Shown here: in pieces, positions 31,020 to 38,576 of the stretch
Position numbering within the stretch: the stretch's first letter is position 1
Layout: each line of letters opens with the position of its first letter
From: an uncultured Bacilli bacterium
GTDB taxonomy: Bacteria > Bacillota_I > Bacilli_A > RF39 > UBA660
NCBI GenBank assembly: GCA_944358455.1
Contig: CALVRE010000036.1
Location: forward strand, 1 to 47,676
DNA length: 47,676 bases
Reading direction: 5' to 3'
Translations under genes and position numbers: made by a program
Notes under the pieces: generated by a model
What the model was told of the DNA's origin: nothing
Seen by the model: only the letters and a program-made list of their open reading frames with translations
The model's database searches: none

Positions 31020-32150
31020 ATGAAACAAATCTCAAAATATAAAGTCGATTCCGCTTTATTTATTACCTTAGTTATATTGGCCATTATTAGTGTCGCTACG
31101 ATCTCAAGCGCAGAATTATTATTACCTAGTTATATGCATGGTTTAGCCCTTAAACAAATCATGTGGTATGGATTAGGTTTTGTGCTTGCTTATTTTATTA
31201 TGTTTCTTGGAAATGATTATTTATATCGTCATATTTGGTATTTATACGGAATTGGAATTTTATCGTTAATTGCTCTACTATTATTTGCCGAGCCCATCAA
31301 CGATGCTCGTTGTTGGTTTACTATTCCTGGTATTGGTTCCATTCAACCAAGCGAATTTATGAAAGTTATTTTGATTATTACTCTTGGAACGATGATTCAT
31401 CATTTTCACGAAAAATATCAAAATCCATCTCTTAAACAAGAATTTTTCCTTTTAATGAAGGTCGGAATTGTCGTATTCATTCCTAGTTTTCTTACTTTCT
31501 TACAACCAGATACTGGTGTTGTTTTAATTTATTTACTCATTACAATTGTCATGTTGTTCGTATCAGGACTTCGTTATCGTTGGTTCATCCTACTATTCGG
31601 ATTACTTTTTCTTACAATCGGCATCATCCTCGGGGTCTATTTTCTAAACCAAGATCTATTCGTAAAATTATTTGGGACAAGTTTTTTTCTTCGTGTTGAT
31701 CGCCTGTTAGATTGGTCTAACAAGTCAGGCTTTCAATTAGAAAACGGTATCAGTGCGATTGGATCCGGCGGGCTTTTAGGAAACGGACTTCGAAACACCC
31801 CTATTTATTTTCCAGAACCACAAACCGATTTTATCTTTGCTGTTTATGGTAGTAACTTTGGATTTATTGGATCACTTCTTTTAATCGGCCTTATTACGTT
31901 TTTTGATCTTAGACTTATATCGATCGCACTTAAAAATAATTCCCATACCAATCGTTATATCATTGCTGGTATTTTAGGAATGTTAATCTACCAACAACTT
32001 CAAAATATTGGCATGACGATCGGACTTATGCCGATCACGGGAATCACGCTTCCTTTCATCAGTTATGGTGGTTCTAGTCTACTAAGTTACATGCTTATGA
32101 TTGGTGTTATTTTTAATATTTCAAATGAAACGATTCGTTATACCAATTAA
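31020..32150 (+). CDS. rodA: SEDS glycosyltransferase, RodA/FtsW family
   Basis: 376 aa with about ten membrane helices. SEDS motifs: GIGSIQPSEFMKVILII, GAIGSGGLLGNGL-type loop (SAIGSGGLLGNGLRNTPIYFPEPQTDFIFAVYGSNFGFIG) and the C-terminal MPITGITLPFISYGGSSLLSY. It polymerises peptidoglycan with a class B PBP. RodA (elongation) is favoured over FtsW by length and the YFPEPQTDFIFA segment, but this is not certain. The ATG at 31020 has GGTGAATTCT upstream; the ORF start at 30942 is rejected. Confidence 0.88.
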   Translation: MKQISKYKVDSALFITLVILAIISVATISSAELLLPSYMHGLALKQIMWYGLGFVLAYFIMFLGNDYLYRHIWYLYGIGILSLIALLLFAEPINDARCWFTIPGIGSIQPSEFMKVILIITLGTMIHHFHEKYQNPSLKQEFFLLMKVGIVVFIPSFLTFLQPDTGVVLIYLLITIVMLFVSGLRYRWFILLFGLLFLTIGIILGVYFLNQDLFVKLFGTSFFLRVDRLLDWSNKSGFQLENGISAIGSGGLLGNGLRNTPIYFPEPQTDFIFAVYGSNFGFIGSLLLIGLITFFDLRLISIALKNNSHTNRYIIAGILGMLIYQQLQNIGMTIGLMPITGITLPFISYGGSSLLSYMLMIGVIFNISNETIRYTN

Positions 32151-32173
32151 AAAACTATACATTAGTTTTTTTG
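32150..32173. terminator. Bidirectional terminator between rodA and the endopeptidase
   Basis: Stem AAAAAACTA / TAGTTTTTT with loop TACAT. It overlaps both stop codons of the convergent genes. Confidence 0.75.
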
Positions 32174-33231
32174 TATAATTTCAATATTTCATCTTGCTCT
32201 AAATAAAGGTAATAAGTATCACTCTTACCTACCCTATAAGTCAAAATAGCTTCATCCGTACTACTAGAAGTAAGTTCTTTCATCTGTTCATTTAACGATG
32301 TCACCTGATCATTCAACTCTTGAATTTGACTTTCATAATTGGTAATCTTTTCCTTTAATGCTTGTTCTTCTATTTGCCATGCTTCCTTTTCTCTTTTTAG
32401 TGTTGCAAGCTCATCCTCACAAGTGGAAGATACTTTCGGATACAACGTAACCCAATCTTCCTGATATGCGATCCATTTATCTTCTTCAACCTGTAACCAA
32501 TTATAATCTCCATTCTTTTCTTCTTTCAAAATATTATAAATACCTAAATTAATATATCCTAACACTTCCCCATTCGGCGTTTTTCTAGCACGTAATTTTT
32601 CTACTGTGACTTCTGCCTGATCGACACTCGTATTTCGCATCACTGGTGTTCCAATATAAGAGACTTCTTTTGGAACTATTTGAAAATGAAGTCCAGCATC
32701 GCGGTAAATACGTGTAAAAGAAGTATCCACATACATGACTTCTTCTGGCTTTTTCGTATCTCCGGTCATAACCCATTTGCCACTTGTGTTCAAAGTCCAA
32801 TTATCGCTTTTTCCTCTTCCTACGACAATATGAACATGAGGACCCGTCACATTTCCATTCGTTCCTTCATGAACGATCACATCACCACGTTTGAATTTTT
32901 GGCCAACGAATAATTTACTCACTTCTTCATCATCTGAATGTGTAAATGTGATAAAAGCATGATCGGTGAAAGTTGGTGTTACAACTGGACTTGTCGAATA
33001 TAACCAAACAGTATTAGATACGTTAGGATTCCCCAACCCACGAATCGCTACAATTTCTAATTCATCACAATTGCAGTACATCGCACTTATTTTTTCATTT
33101 GGATCTCCAGCTTCGTCGATTGGATAATCTTTTGGTGTTCCTACTGTATGTGTATGATGAGAATAATTCCCTGTATAAGCTTGCGTAATGTTCATCACTT
33201 TACTCGGATATGTAAAATAATTTTTATTCAT
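32155..33231 (-). CDS. M23-like endopeptidase with SH3b domain and coiled coil
   Basis: 358 aa. The N-terminal half is an M23/LytM-like fold: candidate zinc ligands are in SHHTHTVGTPKDYPIDEAG and GPHVHIVVG (HxH). Then an SH3b cell-wall-binding region (about 205-270, VEKLRARKTPNGEVLGYINLGIYNIL...WLQVEEDKWIAYQEDWVTLY) and a coiled coil (about 275-320). There is no signal peptide, as in phage endolysins and some spore or lysis enzymes, so export or release route is unclear. RBS AGAGGGAGTGGT precedes the ATG. A phage-derived origin is possible. Confidence 0.75.
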   Translation of the reverse strand: MNKNYFTYPSKVMNITQAYTGNYSHHTHTVGTPKDYPIDEAGDPNEKISAMYCNCDELEIVAIRGLGNPNVSNTVWLYSTSPVVTPTFTDHAFITFTHSDDEEVSKLFVGQKFKRGDVIVHEGTNGNVTGPHVHIVVGRGKSDNWTLNTSGKWVMTGDTKKPEEVMYVDTSFTRIYRDAGLHFQIVPKEVSYIGTPVMRNTSVDQAEVTVEKLRARKTPNGEVLGYINLGIYNILKEEKNGDYNWLQVEEDKWIAYQEDWVTLYPKVSSTCEDELATLKREKEAWQIEEQALKEKITNYESQIQELNDQVTSLNEQMKELTSSSTDEAILTYRVGKSDTYYLYLEQDEILKLYKKTNV

Positions 33232-33299
33232 ACCACTCCCTCTTTCTATTTTATTGTATGTAAAAATAATAAATGTGTAGAGGATAAGTGAATAGTATA

Positions 33300-33324
33300 G
33301 AAAAAAATAGGTATGAAAACCTAT
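33300..33324 (-). terminator. Orphan minus-strand terminator
   Basis: Stem ATAGGT / ACCTAT with loop TTTCAT, followed by a run of seven T on the minus strand. No intact gene reads into it. The roughly 150 bp upstream hold only short broken frames (for example KKYILVFLNKEIESIRR and a stop). Confidence 0.6.
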
Positions 33325-33487
33325 CTTCTGATGCTTTCTATTTCTTTATTCAAAAAGACTAATATATACTTCTTCTTTCACTTCTCGTATTATATATTTC
33401 TGTATACTCTTCTTTATGCATGTTTTATCAACCAATTATCCTATATACAAAACACAAAAATGATCAATATATTCGGACACTAAAGGT

Positions 33488-33515
33488 ATATAAAAACGAA
33501 CTATTTCTAGTTCGA
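33488..33515. repeat. Left copy of the 28-bp direct repeat (tRNA-Val terminator duplicate)
   Basis: 28 bp, starting ATATAAAAACGAACTA and ending TAGTTCGA, identical to 38459-38486. Read on the minus strand it is a terminator (CGAACTA-GAAA-TAGTTCG-TTTTTATAT), but no RNA gene precedes it here. The pair encloses the accessory operon and may be attachment-site copies. Confidence 0.75.
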
Positions 33516-33852
33516 ATAAACATCGATATGGAACGAATGGTAAAGTTATCTATAACTCTTTCACTTATTGAGATGTAATATTAATTCCTATAACAATAAT
33601 ATTATATTAAAAACAAAATTATTTTCAAGTTATAAAATTCAAAGACTGCGTTAAATTCGATGTAAAGTGTACAACATCTACATTATAGTTAATGATTAAT
33701 TTATGGCATTTTGTTTATCAAAGAAATAATTATAGTTGGTTTCTATAATTTTTTTTATCTTTTAATGAATTTTCTGATAAATTGGATTGTCTAAAAAAGT
33801 GTAGACAATCCATACCATAAGTCTAAATCAGAATGATTCACTTTATAATTAT
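33516..33852. other. Non-coding debris zone
   Basis: No credible coding frame. It contains a plus-strand terminator-like hairpin (33728-33757) and an isolated 11-bp perfect hairpin (TGGATTGTCTA / TAGACAATCCA, 33783-33812) without a T-tract. Very AT-rich. With the flanking orphan terminators and transposase fragment, it looks like remains of earlier insertions and deletions. Confidence 0.6.
33728..33757 (+). terminator. Orphan plus-strand terminator
   Basis: A perfect 8-bp stem AATTATAG / CTATAATT, loop TTGGTTT, followed by TTTTTT. No gene upstream on this strand. Confidence 0.6.
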
Positions 33853-33984
33853 TCAAAGTTGATAGTCAGAAAATTTTTTATTTCTGCCTAATTCTTTAGC
33901 AATTTGGTTCATGGATTTATTTTCATGTAATCCATCTTCAGTATTTTTTCTATTTTCATAAGATAGGTGACAATAATTTGCCAT
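33853..33984 (-). pseudogene. IS30-family transposase N-terminal fragment
   Basis: A 43-residue frame MANYCHLSYENRKNTEDGLHENKSMNQIAKELGRNKK, then KFSDYQL and stop. The pattern H-LSYE-R---E--L-E-KS-NQIAKELGR is the HTH N-terminus of IS30-type transposases (usually continuing S-ISREI), followed by an abrupt break. AAGGAGATATTAAGA precedes the ATG. The DDE domain is absent from the window. Confidence 0.65.
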
Positions 33985-34148
33985 TCTTAATATCTCCTTA
34001 ACGGCAAATAAATTTCTTAGGAAGATATTATATATGTTTTCAAAACTTATCGCAAATTGATTGTGCACTTTGAAAAAAATCTACAAATTCAAAGATTATT
34101 TTGTTTTCTATTTTTTAATTCCTAAAAAATTATCATTTCGTGATATAC

Positions 34149-34171
34149 TATAATAGTAATATGTAAGGAGG
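34149..34171 (+). promoter_or_regulatory. -10 element and strong RBS of the accessory operon
   Basis: TATAAT at 34149-34154 and AAGGAGG at 34165-34171, 10 bp before the first ATG. No good -35 at 16-18 bp, which may mean activator dependence or an extended element. Confidence 0.45.
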
Positions 34172-34181
34172 TATATTTGAA

Positions 34182-34733
34182 ATGAATGAACTTTTCGATG
34201 TTTTAAATGAATTAGGTGAATTTACTGGTAATGTTGCTAGTAGCGATGAATGTCATAAAAATGGATATTGGCATAGAGCCGTTTATGCATTTATAATTGA
34301 TAAAAATTTTAATATATTACTTCAAAAGAGAAGTAAAAATAAAAAATTATGGCCAAATAAATGGGATGTTACCGTTGGTGGTCATGTTAACGCCGGAGAA
34401 TTTGGTAGACAAGCATTGATTCGAGAATGCAAAGAAGAATTAGGAATTGATGTAAAAGACAATGAAATTAAGTATATCGTCGGAACTACATCAGTATATA
34501 ATAAAAATGGATATATAAATAATCATTTTGACGAATGCTATTTAATTTTAAAAGATGTTGATATTAAGACATTAAAATTACAAAAGGGTGAGGTTGAAGA
34601 TGTTAAATATTTTCCTTGTGATGAAATAATTAACAGAATAAATGATAACTATAATGGATTAACTGAAAAAAATGTTTCATGGCATATCTTAAAGAGATTA
34701 TTGGAAAGTGACATTATTAGTCAATTAAAATAA
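34182..34733 (+). CDS. NUDIX hydrolase (IPP-isomerase-like subgroup)
   Basis: 183 aa. The Nudix box GHVNAGEFGRQALIRECKEELG fits Gx5Ex7REUxEExGU (G67, E73, R81 E82, E85 E86), preceded by WHRAVYAFIIDKNFNILLQKRSKNKKLWPNKWDVTVGG, as in IPP-isomerase-like and related NUDIX proteins. Such enzymes hydrolyse nucleoside diphosphate-X compounds; the substrate here is unknown. First gene of a tight operon with two DNA glycosylases, so a nucleotide-pool role is plausible but inferred. Its codon use is more AT-rich than the flanking genes, and none of the five operon genes overlaps the chromosomal core functions around it. Confidence 0.9.
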   Translation: MNELFDVLNELGEFTGNVASSDECHKNGYWHRAVYAFIIDKNFNILLQKRSKNKKLWPNKWDVTVGGHVNAGEFGRQALIRECKEELGIDVKDNEIKYIVGTTSVYNKNGYINNHFDECYLILKDVDIKTLKLQKGEVEDVKYFPCDEIINRINDNYNGLTEKNVSWHILKRLLESDIISQLK

Positions 34734-34750
34734 ATTTATAAAAGAACATT

Positions 34751-35404
34751 ATGAAAACGATTAAATATGATATTAGCAATGAAAAAGTGAAAACATTATT
34801 ATCAACCGATAAGTTTTTAAATCAATTAATAAAATATATCCAATGTTCCGAGTTGATAATAGAACCCGATGGATTTAGTTGTATTATAAAATACATTATA
34901 GGCCAACAAATAAGTGATAAAGCAAGAGAAACAATTTGGAACAGATTTAAGTCTAAATTTACACCTATTGATCCAAGTTATATCTTAACTGTTAACAATA
35001 GCGAGATAAAAGCAATAGGATTATCCGAAAGAAAAGTGGCTACAATAAAAAGAATTGCTTTAGAAATTGTGAATGGTAATTTAGATTTTAATAATTATAT
35101 TTATTGCACAAATGAACAAATAATAGAAGATTTGACAAAAATTAAAGGCATTGGACGTTGGACTGCCGAAATGTATCTTATCTTTTCTTTGGGCCGAGAG
35201 GATATTTTATCAAAATCTGACGGAACAATAAAACGAACTATAAAATGGATGTATAATTTATCAGAATTACCAACTAGTCAAGATATTAAAATATATTTTG
35301 AAAAATGGAAGGGTTATGAAACAATCGTGTCTACATTTTTATGGAAATCTATTGAGTTAGATTTAGTAAAAAATGAATTTAGTAAAACAATACCATTTGA
35401 GTAG
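34751..35404 (+). CDS. HhH-GPD DNA glycosylase (AlkA/3-methyladenine type)
   Basis: 217 aa. IIKYIIGQQISDKARETIWNRF (AlkA-like first helix, QQIS), then helix-hairpin-helix LTKIKGIGRWTAEMYLI (about 128-144) and the downstream Asp in SKSDGTIKR (D157, catalytic candidate). It would excise alkylated or otherwise damaged bases. It lacks the AlkA N-terminal domain and a Fe-S cluster loop. Weak Shine-Dalgarno (AAAAGAAC) 17 bp after the NUDIX stop, so translation is probably coupled. Confidence 0.88.
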   Translation: MKTIKYDISNEKVKTLLSTDKFLNQLIKYIQCSELIIEPDGFSCIIKYIIGQQISDKARETIWNRFKSKFTPIDPSYILTVNNSEIKAIGLSERKVATIKRIALEIVNGNLDFNNYIYCTNEQIIEDLTKIKGIGRWTAEMYLIFSLGREDILSKSDGTIKRTIKWMYNLSELPTSQDIKIYFEKWKGYETIVSTFLWKSIELDLVKNEFSKTIPFE

Positions 35405-35413
35405 GAGTTTAAC

Positions 35414-36649
35414 ATGGAAAAAATTAAATTAGAATTAATGAAAGAAACAATAAATATTGCTATTAAAAATGATGATATTTTTGTGGGTGTAATAGTAGCC
35501 AACAATGGTAAGATACTTTGTTCTAATAAATATCAAAACAATAATGATTGGGCAGAATGTATTTTAGGCGGTTTACAAAAATTAAATATTAATGAAGCTG
35601 AAGAACTTTATTTAACTATAAATACATATAAAGATGGTAATTTTAGTTTAAATAAAATTATACAGAAAATCAAAATACATCAAATTTATATTGGACTACC
35701 TGATCCTAAATTAAATAGATATTTAAAAAATGATCCTGTCTTACAATTTCAAAATATAAATAGATATCCAGAAAATTTACAAAAAATTATAATTTCAAAA
35801 AATTATAATTCATTTTCTAATAGTTTACAAAGTATAAAAAATAATATATATTATTCAGAAAAAAGAATAAGTGAATTTGTAAAAGAACAATTGTCAAAGT
35901 ATGGATTAAATATATCAAAAGAGGAAATAAATAACAACAAAACTACAGATAAGCTGATTACGCTTTTAATCGATAAGTATAATTATTCTATTAAAGATGC
36001 AAATTATATTGTAAATACTTCACTATCTAATGCTTTTAATAAAAAATATGCATTGTATGATTACAAAAATGATGTGCGGAGTATAAATAATCATTGGAGT
36101 GACACTTTTTTTAAAGCATGTAAAGAACTTTCAGGTGATTTATTTAATGAGAATATAATAGATGTTGGAGTTGGTTCTGGAAATGAGGCTTCAAAACTAT
36201 TTAAAAACTGTAAGCGTATTACTTTTGTAGATATTGCGCCTGATGGCCTAAAAAAAATTAAAAAGATAATTCCTCAATCAAAAATAATTGTTTCATCAGC
36301 TGAAAATTTAGAAATGATTAATAATAATGAATATGATATTTATATTTCATTAAGAACATTTAATTCCTCTTTTTTTAATATTGAAAAAACATTAAATGAA
36401 GCAAAAAGAATTTTAAAATCAAATTCTAGAATTATGATTTCTATTGCAAATGGTTTTTTAAGTTCTAATTCTTCAATAATTCCCGGATTAATTATTCCTG
36501 GGACAGATTTTGTTGATATTTATAAAGGTTTAGATAGTATTAAAAATCTTATTAATATTATGTCTAGATTAGGGTTTGAAAAGTTCAAATTACTTACTAC
36601 AAATGAGGAAATTTATTTATTGGCAAAATTAAACAAAGAAGGGAGTTAA
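35414..36649 (+). CDS. Degenerate deaminase-like domain fused to a class I methyltransferase
   Basis: 411 aa. Residues about 1-105 follow the cytidine-deaminase/RibD plan (MKETINIAIKNDDIFVGVIVANNGKILCSNK...DWAECI...ELYLTINT...IYIGLPDPKLN). The zinc-binding HAE is WAE (46-48) and the PCxxC is missing, so it cannot be a normal zinc deaminase. A roughly 130-residue helical middle follows, then a SAM methyltransferase with motif I IIDVGVGSGNEASKL (about 248-262), acidic motif II FVDIAPDG and YDIYISLRTFNSS. The Rossmann part is complete, including a terminal beta pair. RBS TAGGAGTTTAAC. Substrate unknown. Confidence 0.75.
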   Translation: MEKIKLELMKETINIAIKNDDIFVGVIVANNGKILCSNKYQNNNDWAECILGGLQKLNINEAEELYLTINTYKDGNFSLNKIIQKIKIHQIYIGLPDPKLNRYLKNDPVLQFQNINRYPENLQKIIISKNYNSFSNSLQSIKNNIYYSEKRISEFVKEQLSKYGLNISKEEINNNKTTDKLITLLIDKYNYSIKDANYIVNTSLSNAFNKKYALYDYKNDVRSINNHWSDTFFKACKELSGDLFNENIIDVGVGSGNEASKLFKNCKRITFVDIAPDGLKKIKKIIPQSKIIVSSAENLEMINNNEYDIYISLRTFNSSFFNIEKTLNEAKRILKSNSRIMISIANGFLSSNSSIIPGLIIPGTDFVDIYKGLDSIKNLINIMSRLGFEKFKLLTTNEEIYLLAKLNKEGS

Positions 36650-36656
36650 ATAAATT

Positions 36657-37400
36657 ATGAATGATAATCAATTTACTTCACAAAAAATAATTGAATTTGA
36701 TCGTTTTTTGTCAAATATTGAACTTTCCGTACCTGATGGATTTAAAATAATTAATCCATTTTGTGGTGATTCAAAAGAAAAAATTAACCAAATTATAGAA
36801 ATTTTTTACCATAAATTTTATAATGATAATAAAAAAAGAAGGATGATTTTAGGAAGCTCACCAGCTAGAAGAGGAACGGCAATTACAGGAATACCATATG
36901 AAGATGCTCAGCATTTACAAAATCAAACTGGAATTTTTATAGATGATTTTTATGTTAATAAATCATCATCAAATTTTTTATATGATGTCATAGATATGTA
37001 TGGTGGAACTGATAAATTCTATAATGATTTTTATGTGAATTTTATATGTCCGTTGGGAATCGTAAGGATAAATTCAAAAGGTAGAGAAGTTAATTGTAAT
37101 TATTACGAAAATAAGAAATTACAGGAAACTTTATATGACTTTATAATACAAACTTTAAAAATGCAAATGGAATTTAATATTGATAGATCGGTATGCTATT
37201 GTATTGGAAGCGGAGAAAATTATGAATTTTTAAAAAAGATAAATGAAAAATATTGCTTTTTTGATAAAATAATTCCACTAGAGCATCCACGTTTTATAAT
37301 GCAATATAACTCAAAAAACAAAGAATATTATTTAAATAAATATTTAAGTGCACTCACAAAAAACGCAAAGGAGACTAAAAGTTATGGAAGAAAAAAGTAA
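36657..37400 (+). CDS. SMUG2/DUF4918-type uracil-DNA glycosylase
   Basis: 247 aa with the DUF4918 (SMUG2) pattern of the UDG superfamily: ILGSSPARRGTAITGIPYE (residues 64-82), PLGIVRINSKGREVNCNYY (132-150), CIGSGENYEFLKKIN and the C-terminal PLEHPRFIMQYNSK (207-220). Expected to excise uracil or a related base from DNA. RBS AAGGGAG. It starts 7 bp after the methyltransferase fusion and overlaps the next gene by 17 nt. Confidence 0.85.
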   Translation: MNDNQFTSQKIIEFDRFLSNIELSVPDGFKIINPFCGDSKEKINQIIEIFYHKFYNDNKKRRMILGSSPARRGTAITGIPYEDAQHLQNQTGIFIDDFYVNKSSSNFLYDVIDMYGGTDKFYNDFYVNFICPLGIVRINSKGREVNCNYYENKKLQETLYDFIIQTLKMQMEFNIDRSVCYCIGSGENYEFLKKINEKYCFFDKIIPLEHPRFIMQYNSKNKEYYLNKYLSALTKNAKETKSYGRKK

Positions 37401-38163
37401 AAGATTTGTTCACTTTGAAACAAATAGAACAACAATTTACGAAGTACAAAACAAACAAATTATTAAAATTAAAGAAGATGTCCTATATTTTAATGAAACA
37501 TTAGTGAATAATGAGTTGTATGATAAACTAGATCAGTATTTATATAGTTTAAATAATGAAAATATATTTAATACTAAGAATATAAGATTATGTGCAACAG
37601 GAATTTTTCAAGAATTTTCATTAAATGAACAAATTCAATTAATTATTCATATCTTTGTAAAACATGGAATTTATTTTAATATTATTAATAAAGAATTAGA
37701 ACAATTCTATTTAAATCAAGAAATAAATAATAAAAAAGTAAATAATATAATTGAAGGGATGTGGAAACAAGAATTTAGAAAAGTTGTTATATGTGGAAGT
37801 TTTCAAAAAAATATGACGGAAATATGTGAATTAATGGATAAATTAAAACAACATAATGTTGAAATATTAAGTCCATGGACAAAAGATGTTGTTCAGGAAA
37901 CACTAGATACAGACTTTATTTTACTTGAAGGTCAAACTTTAGAAAATGAAAGAGATTCATGGAGACATAAGTATGATCATATGAATAAATTCATAAAAGC
38001 CGACGCCATCATTGTATGTAACCCTAATGGTATTATTGGTAAAGGAACAATGTTTGAATTTGGATTTATTACTGCTTATAATAAGAGAGTTATTTTTACA
38101 AACGAACCAAAAGACATGTCTATTCTGTTCCCATATGAAACTGGATTAAATAACATTAAATGA
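37384..38163 (+). CDS. Nucleoside 2-deoxyribosyltransferase-like protein
   Basis: 259 aa. The C-terminal half matches the NDT/BlsM-like superfamily: VVICGSFQKNMTEICELMDKL (134-154), a DHMNKFIKADAIIVCNPNGIIGKGTMFEFGFI core (about 198-229, Glu225 candidate nucleophile), then NKRVIFTNEP. The N-terminal 130 residues are not recognised. The family cleaves or exchanges N-glycosidic bonds of (deoxy)nucleosides or nucleotides. The start is ATG 37384 with AAAGGAGACTAAAAGTT, not the longer frame from 37348. Last gene of the operon; ends well before the terminator. Confidence 0.8.
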   Translation: MEEKSKRFVHFETNRTTIYEVQNKQIIKIKEDVLYFNETLVNNELYDKLDQYLYSLNNENIFNTKNIRLCATGIFQEFSLNEQIQLIIHIFVKHGIYFNIINKELEQFYLNQEINNKKVNNIIEGMWKQEFRKVVICGSFQKNMTEICELMDKLKQHNVEILSPWTKDVVQETLDTDFILLEGQTLENERDSWRHKYDHMNKFIKADAIIVCNPNGIIGKGTMFEFGFITAYNKRVIFTNEPKDMSILFPYETGLNNIK

Positions 38164-38364
38164 AAAGACGAAATGGATATGAACTTCTCCTCTCCTTTCA
38201 GTCTGCTAATCACTATTTAACTAAATTATATATTCTTCTGTACAAAGTTCCCTTTGTAGGGAGAAAAGCTAGTATTCGATCAATGAATCATCTATTGATG
38301 TATCTTTACTAGCCATAGAAATTTGTATAGCACTTGACTCTCAGATATTTTTATATTCATAAGA
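38164..38364. other. Operon 3' untranslated stretch
   Basis: No credible coding frame or RNA gene. It holds a small TTCCCT/AGGGAG hairpin (about 38249-38264) without a clear T-tract, then ordinary AT-rich sequence up to the operon terminator. Confidence 0.5.
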
Positions 38365-38412
38365 TGTACATGGATTAATCATTTATAGTGATTGGTCCAT
38401 GTGCATTTTTTT
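38365..38412 (+). terminator. Strong terminator of the accessory operon
   Basis: A 17-bp stem (TGTACATGGATTAATCA / TGATTGGTCCATGTGCA, complete with G-U pairs), loop TTTATAG, followed by seven T. Confidence 0.88.
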
Positions 38413-38458
38413 GATATTGCCTCATTCCACGTATGAAATATTTCTAGATTTTTAAAAC

Positions 38459-38486
38459 ATATAAAAACGAACTATTTCTAGTTCGA
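38459..38486 (-). terminator. tRNA-Val/ssrA terminator; right copy of the 28-bp repeat
   Basis: Minus strand CGAACTA-GAAA-TAGTTCG followed by TTTTTATAT, 12 bp past the tRNA 3' end. The 28 bp are identical to 33488-33515. Confidence 0.85.
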
Positions 38487-38498
38487 CCAATTTTCCTA

Positions 38499-38575
38499 TG
38501 GTGGGAGATATAGGACTCGAACCTATGACCTCTTGCACGTCAAGCAAGCGCTCTAACCAACTGAGCTAATCACCC
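38499..38575 (-). tRNA. tRNA-Val (GAC)
   Basis: 77 nt with encoded CCA. The anticodon arm CTTGC-TTGACGT-GCAAG gives GAC. D-arm TAGCTCAGTTGGTTAGAGC and T-arm ATAGG-TTCGAGT-CCTAT are intact. In the acceptor, GGGTGAT faces ATCTCCC: pair 4:69 is T-T, the rest pair. It follows the tmRNA by one base and would be processed from the same transcript. Confidence 0.93.
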
Positions 38576-38576
38576 A

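Noticed and set aside
32155-33231. Prophage lysis module
   Set aside because: The M23-SH3b protein resembles phage endolysins, but there is no holin, tail or packaging gene around it; its neighbours are rodA and chromosomal genes.
33783-33812. IS200/IS605-type end hairpin
   Set aside because: A perfect hairpin alone, with no TnpA/TnpB remnant or second end nearby, is not enough.
34182-38163. Known restriction-modification or toxin-antitoxin system
   Set aside because: No restriction endonuclease, specificity subunit, or toxin fold was seen. The methyltransferase has no recognisable DNA-methylase motif IV (DPPY/NPPY).
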